Assembly: GCA_020849425.1 (NCBI GenBank)
Contig: JADLGH010000057.1
Location: 1-52,882 of the forward strand
Direction: 5' to 3'
DNA: 52,882 nt
Source: Candidatus Dadabacteria bacterium
GTDB taxonomy: Bacteria; Desulfobacterota_D; UBA1144; Nemesobacterales; UBA2774
Part shown: positions 39,999 to 48,700 of the stretch, in pieces
Numbering within the stretch: position 1 is the first letter of the stretch
How the letters are laid out: every line of letters begins with the position of its first letter
Position numbers and translations under genes: made by a program
Notes under the pieces: generated by a model
Told to the model about the DNA's origin: nothing
Databases searched by the model: none
What the model saw: only the letters and a program-made list of their open reading frames with translations

Positions 39999-40229
39999 TC
40001 AGACGACGTTTTCCTTCAGAACGTCCCTGTCCTCGGCCTGGTTCTTTAAAGAGTAGTAAATCCGTTCGAAGTCCTGGCGCGGTATGACGCCTTTCTGGAA
40101 GAGTGCCCCGACGAGGGTCCAGGTAAAGCTCTTGTCGTCTATCTCCACCCCGCTCTTTTTCAGGATGGCCAGTATCGCATCCACGGCCTCCTGAGCCGAG
40201 AACTCCCCGTACTCGTCCCTGAAATTCAT
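39999..40229 (-). CDS. Small helical protein, unknown
   Basis: A 76-residue acidic, probably all-helical protein without signal or membrane segment (e.g. FSAQEAVDAILAILKKSGVEI). The ATG at 40229 has a strong AGGAGG 9 nt upstream; the track start 40262 is rejected. It has a consensus promoter of its own. I do not recognise the family. It lies downstream of nitrilase 2 in the same direction, 183 nt away, so a functional link is possible but unproven. Confidence 0.75.
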   Translation of the reverse strand: MNFRDEYGEFSAQEAVDAILAILKKSGVEIDDKSFTWTLVGALFQKGVIPRQDFERIYYSLKNQAEDRDVLKENVV

Positions 40230-40277
40230 CACCCGACCCTCCTTTGCATGGCCTTCAGGCATTCTCCCTTGAATTGG

Positions 40278-40306
40278 TTTATATAACGTTTCGATAGTAA
40301 TGTCAA
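40278..40306 (-). promoter_or_regulatory. Promoter of small helical protein gene
   Basis: On the minus strand: TTGACA, 17-nt spacer, TATAAA, about 48 nt before the ATG. Strong sigma70-type match. Confidence 0.65.
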
Positions 40307-40412
40307 GGAGATAAATATGGGGAAGTACCTTGTTCGGGCTGTAAAACGGGCGGATAAAGGGATAACTTTCCCGATAGCCGCGCGGCCGAAACGTTGTAGA
40401 AGGAGGCCTCTT

Positions 40413-41573
40413 CTACTCGCCCGGCCGCCCGCCCGCCCGGAGCGCATTCAATTCTTCGAGAAGCGCCTCCAGGCTCTCTGTTTCTATTTCGTACTTTTCC
40501 GAAATCCTTCTGAGCTCGCCCGGCGAAAGCTCCGCCGCCCGGGCCGCACCGTTCCCCGTCCCGGCTTCCGGCTCCCATCCCTCGCTCCTCACCTCCAGCC
40601 GCGCGATGTCCCACCTCGAATAATGCCCAAGCGAATCGAACACGGCCTTCACAGCCTTTATCTGGTTCGCGTAACATTCGGCGTATAGTATTGCGTCCTT
40701 CTCGAAACTGGGCTCGGCCAGGTACCTCCCCGCCGGGTTTACTATCGAGCTCCCGCCGCAGGCCCATCCGTAATTTATATGATCGCCGTCCCTTATGTAA
40801 TGCCACTTCTCGGGAAAGTCGTCGGAATCCAGGTACCCGCACCCGCTCAGGACGAACGCCCCCGCCTCGAACGCGTGGACCTTGATCAGCGACTGTAGAT
40901 TGCACATCGCTCCCCCGGGGCTCGTATCCGGGTCGAGGAGGCTGTCGGTCCCCCTCTTCCAGTTCCCCGGCCAGACGGCGACGTGAAAGTCCTCGCCCCT
41001 GTGTATCATGGCCGCCCGCAGCAGCGTCATGTGGTTCTCCCAGCATATGAGCCCGCCGATGCGCCCTATGTCCGTATCGAAAACCCTTATGTCCCTTCCG
41101 TCTCCCTTCCCCCAGTACAGCCTCTCCGTGTAGGTCGGCATCGTCTTCCTGTGCCTTCCCAGCACCTCTCCGTCTTTCCCTATGAAAAGAAGCGTGTTGT
41201 AAACCGTCCTGCTTCCGGGCCTGTCGGCGAGCTCGTTACAGCCCATGACGACGTAAGCGCCGGCGTCCCTGGCCGCCTCACCGAGCGCCCTCGTGTCCTC
41301 GCCCGGTATGGAAATGGAGTTATCCTGGAGGGCTATCATGTAGTCGGTCCACTCGTGGGCCGGCGTTTCGTATCCGACGGTGTAGTAAGCGGGGTACGCC
41401 GGGATGAAGGCTTCGGAGAACGTGACCAGCTCGGCCTTGTTTCTGCCGGCCTCCCTTATCAGGGCGCACGCCTTCTCGACCGTCCTCTCCCTGTCCATGA
41501 AGACAGGCGACGCCTGAACTACGGCTACCTTTACGCTTTCCCGCCCGCCGAGGGGTCTGGTTGTCGCTTCCAT
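40413..41573 (-). CDS. Nitrilase-family hydrolase 2
   Basis: A 386-residue carbon-nitrogen hydrolase with triad Glu54 (TFSEAFIPAYP), Lys143 (GRHRKTMPTYTE) and Cys177 (GGLICWENHM). The Cys loop CWENHM and TYTERLYWGKGDG are classic for aliphatic or aromatic nitrilases. It is related to nitrilase 1 but clearly diverged: the Cys loop differs, and there are insertions near 65-85. The C-terminal 40 residues form a charged helix (ISEKYEIETESLEALLEEL). It starts 10 nt after a 131-residue unknown protein, so the two are likely co-translated. Nitrile hydrolysis to an acid is expected. The substrate is unknown. Confidence 0.9.
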   Translation of the reverse strand: MEATTRPLGGRESVKVAVVQASPVFMDRERTVEKACALIREAGRNKAELVTFSEAFIPAYPAYYTVGYETPAHEWTDYMIALQDNSISIPGEDTRALGEAARDAGAYVVMGCNELADRPGSRTVYNTLLFIGKDGEVLGRHRKTMPTYTERLYWGKGDGRDIRVFDTDIGRIGGLICWENHMTLLRAAMIHRGEDFHVAVWPGNWKRGTDSLLDPDTSPGGAMCNLQSLIKVHAFEAGAFVLSGCGYLDSDDFPEKWHYIRDGDHINYGWACGGSSIVNPAGRYLAEPSFEKDAILYAECYANQIKAVKAVFDSLGHYSRWDIARLEVRSEGWEPEAGTGNGAARAAELSPGELRRISEKYEIETESLEALLEELNALRAGGRPGE

Positions 41574-41583
41574 TCCATGCTCC

Positions 41584-41979
41584 TCACGGTGTGACTATCG
41601 TGCCGCCCGGAGGGCCGCCCTGTCCCGACATCTGCTCCTGGGTCTTGAGAGCCCTTTTCTCGATGAGGCTTAAAAGCTTGTTCTTGAAGTCCTCTTCGTA
41701 GGCGCATACCGAAGGTATTATATACCCGAGAAGGGCGATCTGAAGAAAGTACTCCGTATTGGCCCTCAGGTAATCGTCCTCCAGCTTGTTGCCGTAAACC
41801 TGCGACAGGTTCGTATATATGTTGTGCCCGAGCTCGCCCGAAACCTCCGTTATGCTCTTGAGCCCGCCCGACTGCTGGTGATACGAAACGCCCAGGTTAA
41901 AGGCCATGAGTATAGAGCTCTGGAGCTGGGTCAGCTCCTGCATCTGTCCCGCTCCCTGCGGGTTTCCCTCGTCAGACAT
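41584..41979 (-). CDS. Unknown protein co-transcribed with nitrilase 2
   Basis: A 131-residue protein, mostly helical, with a Gly/Pro/Gln-rich tail (MSGQGGPPGGTIVTP). No signal peptide; one moderately hydrophobic helix (FLQIALLGYIIPSVCAY). AAGGAGGG about 7 nt upstream is an excellent ribosome site. It is the first gene of a unit with nitrilase 2 and is divergent from the ThDP enzyme gene. I do not recognise a family. A small accessory or regulatory protein for the enzyme is one possibility, with no direct evidence. Confidence 0.8.
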   Translation of the reverse strand: MSDEGNPQGAGQMQELTQLQSSILMAFNLGVSYHQQSGGLKSITEVSGELGHNIYTNLSQVYGNKLEDDYLRANTEYFLQIALLGYIIPSVCAYEEDFKNKLLSLIEKRALKTQEQMSGQGGPPGGTIVTP

Positions 41980-42118
41980 ATATCTCCCTCCTTGAATTTT
42001 GAGCTTATTCTAACACATATCGGGTTTAAAGCCGAAGGCCGCCGCCCCGCCGGCGTCTTTTTTTATTTGCGCCGGGATTTTCAAAGGTGTAAAAGTATAG
42101 ATAAACGGAGGTAAGTCC

Positions 42119-43810
42119 ATGGTCATGTCAGAGGGCGGCCGTCTCGTCGCGAGAACGCTTCACGAGCTCGGCGTAACCGATATATTCTCACTCGCCGGGG
42201 GGCACATCAACCCCGTCTACAGGGCCTGTCCCGATTTCGGCATAAGGATAATCGACACGCGGCACGAGCAGGGGGCGTCCATGGCCGCCGACGCCTACGG
42301 AAGAGCGGGCCGAAGGCCGGGGGTCTGCCTCGTCACGGCGGGGCCCGGCTTCACGAACACCCTCACGGGCATGGCGGCGTCCCGTCTCGCGAACTCGCCG
42401 CTCCTCGTAATATCCGGCAGGTCGGGCGTCGAGGAAAATGACAGGCTGTCGCTCCAGGAGATAGACCAGGAGGGCATGGCGGCCCACGTCGCCAAGTGGG
42501 CGAAGACGGTCTACGACACGCGGCGCATCCCCGAGTACGTCTCGAACGCCTTCAGGATAGCGTCCTCGGGGAGGCCGGGGCCGGTATATCTCGGCATGTC
42601 CTACGAAGTCCTCTATCCTTCATGTTCCGAAGAAGAAATAATTTCCTACGACACTTCCATCCACTCCGTAAGAACGAGGCCCTCCGAGGACGCCGCGGCC
42701 GGCCTCGCGCGCCTCCTCGCCACGGCCGAAAGGCCCGTTGCCATAGCCGGGAGCGGCGCGTGGTACTCCCGTGCCGAGGAGGACCTACGCCTCTTTTTAG
42801 AAGCCGCCCCCATGCCGCTTTTTACGCTCAACGCCGGGCGTGGAATAATCCCCGACGGCGGGCCGCTTTCCTTCGGGGCGGCAGGCCCCTCGGCCCCGAA
42901 CGGCTTTCGCGAAATCACGCAGTCGGCCGACCTCGTCATCCTCATGGGCGTTCGGCTCTCGATATACATCGGCTTCGGGCGGACGTTGAACCCCGAAGCG
43001 AAGATAGCCCAGATAGACATCGACCCGGGAGAGATAGGCAGGAACCGCCCCGCCGACCTCGGCATCGTCTCCGACCTCGGCGGCGCGCTCTCTGCGGTAA
43101 CGGGATATCTCCGCGAAAACGATATAAGGCCCGACTACTCGGGCTGGGTGAGCGACTGCAGGACGGTAAGGGATAAAAGACTGAAGGAATCGGAGCCGCT
43201 CAGGCTCCCGAAATCCCCGATGCACCCGGTCGCAATCGCCGCCGCCGTCGAGGACGTCCTCGGCCCGGACGGCACGCTGGTCGTCGATGGCGGCGATACG
43301 CAGGCGTGGGTGGACGGTCACGTCCGCGTCAGGCGTCCCGGCGGCTACATCAAGTGCGGCCCACTCGGGTGCATGGGCGTCGGCGTGCCGTTCGCCATCG
43401 GTGCGAAGGCCGCCCGGCCCGGCAGCCCCGTCGCGCTCATAACCGGCGACGGCGCAATGGGGATGAACTTCATGGAGTTCGACACGGCCTTACGGCATAA
43501 TCTGCCGTTCGTCGCCGTCGTCTGCAACGACGCCGCCTGGGGGATGACGAAGCACCAGATCGAGATAACATACGGCGAGGGGGCGAAAGCCCCGGGCGTC
43601 GAGCTCGGCCGAACGCCCTTTCACGAAATCCTGAAAGCGCTCGGAGGCCACGGAGAATTCGTCGAAAATCCCGAAGGCCTCGCGCCCGCGCTCGAAAGGG
43701 CGTTCGCTTCGGGGAAACCCGCGCTCGTAAACGTCGTCTCCGACCCCGGCGCCGTAAGCGGCGCGACCCGCGCGATTACCGAAATGATGATGTCCGCGAA
43801 TAAAAGATAG
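42119..43810 (+). CDS. Thiamine-diphosphate-dependent enzyme (acetolactate synthase/2-hydroxyacyl-CoA lyase-like)
   Basis: A 563-residue ThDP enzyme of the three-domain decarboxylase family. Catalytic Glu50 is in DTRHEQGASMAADAYGR. A FAD/ADP-type middle domain lies at about 190-340. The ThDP/Mg motif starts GDGAMGMNFMEFDTALRHN (GDG 443-445) and ends in CND, where the family usually has NN. Acetolactate synthase, benzaldehyde lyase-like enzyme or 2-hydroxyacyl-CoA/oxalyl-CoA lyase are all possible. There is no ilvH small subunit next to it, so biosynthetic acetolactate synthase is less likely. GGAGG 7 nt upstream supports the ATG at 42119. It is divergent from the nitrilase 2 unit. Confidence 0.88.
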   Translation: MVMSEGGRLVARTLHELGVTDIFSLAGGHINPVYRACPDFGIRIIDTRHEQGASMAADAYGRAGRRPGVCLVTAGPGFTNTLTGMAASRLANSPLLVISGRSGVEENDRLSLQEIDQEGMAAHVAKWAKTVYDTRRIPEYVSNAFRIASSGRPGPVYLGMSYEVLYPSCSEEEIISYDTSIHSVRTRPSEDAAAGLARLLATAERPVAIAGSGAWYSRAEEDLRLFLEAAPMPLFTLNAGRGIIPDGGPLSFGAAGPSAPNGFREITQSADLVILMGVRLSIYIGFGRTLNPEAKIAQIDIDPGEIGRNRPADLGIVSDLGGALSAVTGYLRENDIRPDYSGWVSDCRTVRDKRLKESEPLRLPKSPMHPVAIAAAVEDVLGPDGTLVVDGGDTQAWVDGHVRVRRPGGYIKCGPLGCMGVGVPFAIGAKAARPGSPVALITGDGAMGMNFMEFDTALRHNLPFVAVVCNDAAWGMTKHQIEITYGEGAKAPGVELGRTPFHEILKALGGHGEFVENPEGLAPALERAFASGKPALVNVVSDPGAVSGATRAITEMMMSANKR

Positions 43811-43828
43811 CCCGGGCGGCGGGACCGC

Positions 43829-45622
43829 TCAGGTCTTAAGGACCGCGAGGAAGGCTTCCTGCGGTATCTCTATCTTCCCGATCTGCTTAAGGCGCTTCTT
43901 TCCTTCCTTCTGCTTTTCGAGGAGCTTCCTCTTTCTCGTGACGTCCCCGCCGTAGCACTTCGCCGTAACGTCCTTTCTCACGGCCTTTACGGATTCGCGG
44001 GCGACGATCCTGTTCCCGATCGCGGCCTGTATCACGACCTCGTAGAGCTGCCTCGGTATAAGGCTCCTTAGCTTCGCGATAAGCTCCCTTCCCCTCTCGA
44101 ACGCCTTCTCCTTGTGGACGATTATCGAGAGCGCGTCCACCGGGTCGCCGTTCACGAGAACATCGAGCTTGATGAGGCTTGACTGCAGGTACCCGATGGG
44201 CTCGTAGTCCATCGACGCATACCCGCGCGTGGCCGACTTCAGCTTGTCGTAAAAATCGAACACTATCTCGGAAAGCGGTATCTCGTACTCGATGATGACC
44301 CTGTCCTGCGTTATATACCTTATATCCTTCTGTATGCCGCGTTTCTTTATGCAGAGGTCGAATATCGCCCCCAGGTAGGTATTCGGCGTATGTATCGATA
44401 TCTTTACGTAGGGCTCCTCGATCATCTCCGTCTTGTCGGGCGTCGGGAGCTCGCTCGGATTGTTGACGTACGTAACCTCTCCCTTCTTGCTTGTCGCCCT
44501 GTAGACGACTGTCGGCGCGGTCGTTATGAGCTCCAGCTGAAACTCTCTTTCAAGCCTTTCTTTTACGATCTCTAAATGCAGGAGCCCGAGGAACCCGCAC
44601 CTGAATCCGAACCCGAGCGCAATCGACGTCTCCGGCTCGTATACGAGCGACGAGTCGTTAAGGCCCAGCTTTTCGAGAGCCTCCCTCAGCTTGTCGTAGT
44701 CCCCGGGGTCTATAGGGTAAAGCCCGCTGAACACCATCGGCTTCATCACCCTGAATCCCGCTAGCGGCTTCCCGGTGGGCCGCGCCGCGCTCGTTATCGT
44801 GTCGCCGACCTTGGCCTCGCTTATGTCCTTTATCGACGCCGACACGAACCCGACCTCGCCGGTCCCGAGCTCTTCCACCTCGACGGCCATCGCCGAGAAC
44901 ACCCCGAGCTTCTTCACCTCGAAGGTCTTCCCCGTGGACATGAACTTTATCTCCTCGCCGAGCCTCATCTTCCCCTCGTACACCCTTATCAGCATCACGA
45001 CGCCCTGGTACGAGTCGAACCAGCTGTCGAATATGAGGGACTTCAGCGGCAGGCCCGACTTGTCCTCGGGAGGGGGTATCCTCTTCACTATCGCTTCCAG
45101 GATATCCTTGGTCCCCGTCCCGGCCTTCGCGCTGGCCGGTATCGCGTCCTCGGCGCTTATTCCTATAACGTCCTCTATTTCTTTCTTGACCCTCTCCGGG
45201 TCGGCCGAGGGGAGGTCTATCTTGTTTATGACCGGTATCAGCTCCAGCCCCTCGTCGGCGGCGAGGTATGCGTTCGCCACTGTCTGTGCTTCGACGCCCT
45301 GCGACGCGTCCACGACCAGGAGCGCCCCCTCGCACGCCATCAGGCTCCTCGACACTTCGTAGCTGAAATCCACGTGCCCGGGGGTGTCTATGAGGTTAAA
45401 CTCGTACCTTATTCCGTCGTCGGCCGTGTAATAGATCCTCACGGCCTGCGCCTTGATCGTTATGCCCCTTTCCCTTTCGAGGTCCATCTTGTCGAGGAAC
45501 TGCTCGGTCTTCTCCCGCTCGGACAGCGTCCCCGTGAATTCGAGCAGCCTGTCCGCGAGCGTGGATTTCCCGTGGTCCACGTGCGCAATAATAGAAAAAT
45601 TCCTTATGTATCTGGGTTCCAT
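43829..45622 (-). CDS. lepA: Elongation factor 4 (LepA)
   Basis: Ribosomal GTPase that acts on stalled or assembling ribosomes. The 597-residue protein has the P-loop [10 protein letters not shown], the switch region [18 protein letters not shown] and NKIDLPSA. Domains II, III and V follow, then the LepA-specific C-terminal domain ([28 protein letters not shown]). Full length and unremarkable. It is convergent with the ThDP enzyme. Its mRNA would carry a leader of about 40 nt with a hairpin and no clear ribosome site. Confidence 0.97.
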   Translation of the reverse strand: MEPRYIRNFSIIAHVDHGKSTLADRLLEFTGTLSEREKTEQFLDKMDLERERGITIKAQAVRIYYTADDGIRYEFNLIDTPGHVDFSYEVSRSLMACEGALLVVDASQGVEAQTVANAYLAADEGLELIPVINKIDLPSADPERVKKEIEDVIGISAEDAIPASAKAGTGTKDILEAIVKRIPPPEDKSGLPLKSLIFDSWFDSYQGVVMLIRVYEGKMRLGEEIKFMSTGKTFEVKKLGVFSAMAVEVEELGTGEVGFVSASIKDISEAKVGDTITSAARPTGKPLAGFRVMKPMVFSGLYPIDPGDYDKLREALEKLGLNDSSLVYEPETSIALGFGFRCGFLGLLHLEIVKERLEREFQLELITTAPTVVYRATSKKGEVTYVNNPSELPTPDKTEMIEEPYVKISIHTPNTYLGAIFDLCIKKRGIQKDIRYITQDRVIIEYEIPLSEIVFDFYDKLKSATRGYASMDYEPIGYLQSSLIKLDVLVNGDPVDALSIIVHKEKAFERGRELIAKLRSLIPRQLYEVVIQAAIGNRIVARESVKAVRKDVTAKCYGGDVTRKRKLLEKQKEGKKRLKQIGKIEIPQEAFLAVLKT

Positions 45623-45641
45623 AAAATTGAGCTGAGAACAG

Positions 45642-45657
45642 CCGCCTCTCGCGGCGG
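45642..45657 (-). promoter_or_regulatory. Hairpin in lepA leader
   Basis: CCGCC and GGCGG pair over a 6-nt loop, about 20 nt before the lepA ATG. No Shine-Dalgarno is seen between the hairpin and the start codon. Confidence 0.4.
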
Positions 45658-45666
45658 AAAAGAGCT

Positions 45667-45694
45667 AGTATATAGGAAAAAGGAGCATATTCAA
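45667..45694 (-). promoter_or_regulatory. Candidate lepA promoter
   Basis: On the minus strand: TTGAAT, 16-nt spacer, TATACT, about 45 nt before the lepA ATG. Confidence 0.45.
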
Positions 45695-45770
45695 CCGGGG
45701 GATGGAAATGCCGGCGGGGTCTGCGCCCGGCGCCGTGGCCGCCCGCCCTTTCAGGAGTGCGGTCGGGGTA

Positions 45771-48700
45771 TCAATGCCCCCCGCCAAGGACCTCGTACAA
45801 CACCCTGCTCAGCTCCTCTATGCTGTAGGGCTTCGTAACCACGCCCTTAAATCCATACTCGTCGGACTTCGCCATGACGGGGTCGTTCGAATAGCCGCTC
45901 GAAACTATGGCCCTTACCCCGGGGTCCATTTCCAGAAGCCTCGCGAACGCCTCCTTCCCTCCCATGCCCCCCGGCACTGTAAGGTCGAACATAACGGCGT
46001 CGAAGGGCTCTCCCGCCTCTTTGGCTTCCAGGTATTTCGTTATTGCCTCCTGCCCGTCCGCCGCCGCTTCGACCCTGTACCCGAGGCGCTTCATCATATC
46101 CCCGGCCACCTGCCTCACCGTCTCCTCGTCGTCCATTACGAGGATCTTTCCCTCCCCGTTCCTGATGCCGCTTTCGCCGTCCATGAGCGCGGCCTTTCCG
46201 GCCGCCGCCGGCAGGTCTACGTCGAACTTCGTCCCCACCCCGATCTCCGACTCCACTTCGATCCGCCCGCCGTGGTTTTTCACTATCGAATACACGGTCG
46301 CGAGGCCGAGCCCGCTTCCCTTCTGCTTCGTCGTAAAGTAGGGGTCGAATATCTTCTCCACGAGATCGTCCGTCATGCCGATCCCGCTGTCGGCGATGGA
46401 TATCTTTATGTGCTTGCCGTCCTCGCCGCCGTCCGGCCCTTTCCGGCCCGTGTTCGCGGCGCTTACGGTTATGACTCCGCCGTCCGGCATGGCCTGGTCC
46501 GAGTTTATAACGAGGTTATGTATAACCTGGCTTATCTGCCCCCCGTCCACTTCCGCCGGCCAGAGGTCGTCGGCTATATCGAAGTCGCATCTCACCTTCG
46601 ACCCGCTCACCGCGAACGAGGCCGTGTCCCTTATGAAGTCCCCCAGGGTATGCACGTACTCCTTCACGGGGGCCCCGCCCTTCGAGAACGTCAGGAGCTG
46701 CGAGGTGAGGTCCCTCGCCCGCGCGGATGCGTTCTCCGCCTCCGTAAGCCTCGTGAATATCCTGTCCGAGGGCTTTAAATGCATCTTCGAGATCGAGATA
46801 TTCCCCAGTATTACGGTAAGCAGGTTATTGAAGTCGTGGGCTATCCCGCCCGCGAGAACGCCAAGGGATTCCAGCTTCTCCGCCTTGAAAAGCTCGTCCT
46901 CGTATCTCTTCCTGTCGGTTATGTCCCTCAGCACCCCTACGTACCTGAGCTCCCCGGCCGCGGTTTCGAACGCCCTTCCCGAGCTTTCGAGCCATCTCCA
47001 CGTCCCGTTCCTGTGCCTGTATCTGAATACCGTCTTTCCGGGAGAGCGCGTGCTTATTATCCTGCTGAATTCTTTCATCGTGTTCGGGGTGTCGTCCGAA
47101 TGGACGTTTCCGAACATACTCTTTCCGAGCAGCTCGTCCGGGTCGTAGCCGAGCGATTCCCCGAAGTTGGGGCTCAGGTAAAGGAATTCCCCTTCCTCGC
47201 TCGATTCCACTATTATGTCGTAATTATTCTCGACGAGCGTTCTGTATCTCTCCGCGCTTTCGAGCAGCAGGTCCTCGGCCTTTTTAAGGTCGGTTATGTC
47301 TATCATTATCCCCTTGAGGCTGACGGCCTTCCCGTCCTCGACGCCGACGCTGACTATATCCCGCACCCACACGACCCTCTCGTCGGCCGCGATCATCCTG
47401 TATTCGACTACGTGGTCCCTGAGCGATTCCGTCGAAGCCCTGCAGTAATTCACCACCCTCTCGCGGTCCTCCGGATGGAGCTTCTCGGTCCAGAATTTAT
47501 CGTTCCCGAGCCACTCCTCTGCGGTGTATCCGAGTATGCGCTCGGCCTGCCTGCTTACGAACGTGAACCTGAAGGACCCCGGCTCGGCCTCCCAGACTAT
47601 ACCCTCGACCGTATTGACGAGGTTCTCGTACTGCTGCTGTGATTGGAGGAATGCTATTTCCGCCTTCTTCCGCTCGGTCATGTCCTCGACGACCGACATC
47701 CCGCCGATTATGTTCCCCGATGCGTCGCGGAGCGGGGCGGTCGAAACCATTATGTAAAGCGAGACATCCCCCGTCGTAGACCTGTAAAATCCCTCCCTGC
47801 CGGCGCTTTCGCCGCGTACGGCCTTCTCGTGTATCTCGTTGAACGACTTGTCGATGAGGTCGTTTACATCGAGCCCGATTATCTTCTCCCTGGAAGACTT
47901 CATTATCTCCGCGTGGCGCTCGTTGGTGTGCGTGATGACGAGGTCCTTGCCGTATGTGTATACGCCCACGGGGGTCTGCTCGAAAAGGGTCCTGTATCTT
48001 TCCTCCGATTCCTTGAGCGCCTCCGCCTGCCTCGCGTTGTTGACCGCTATTTCTATCTGCGAGGCTATGAGCTTAAGAAGGTTGAGCTCTTCCTCGTCGA
48101 AGGCGTTCGTTCCGAGCGAATTGATATTGATGCAGCCTATGGTCTTCCCCATGTACTTTATGGGCATCGAGGCATAGCTCTTGGTGCCGGCCTCCCTCCC
48201 CGCCGCCCCGATAACCGTATCGTTTTCTACGTCCGGGCAATATATATCCTCCCCCTCGATTATCGTCTTCCACGTAAAGCCCAGGGGGTGGGGTATCCTC
48301 TTCATCTTCTCCGTGAACCACTCCGGGTAGCCGCAGTGGGCCTTGATCACCGCTTCGTTTCCCTCAGCGAAATAGATGGATATGAAGTCCGTTCCCTCGA
48401 TGCTCCGGTGCATGGTATCGACAGCGTTTTCCATGACCTGCTCCAGGTTTATCGAGCTGTGAACGCTTCTGGTTATTGCGCTCAATATCTCCTCGTACTT
48501 CTTTTTCTTCGACAGCTCGCCGAGCTTCTGTTTTATATCCTCCTCGGATTTCCTGAGCGCTTCGGCCTGCCTTGCGTTGTTTACCGCCACTTCGAGCTGC
48601 CTCGCCACTATCTGCAGCATGTCGAGGTCTTCGACGGAGAATGCGTCCTTTTCCTGTGAATGTATGTGTATGCATCCGACGGTCCGGTTGTCGGACCATA

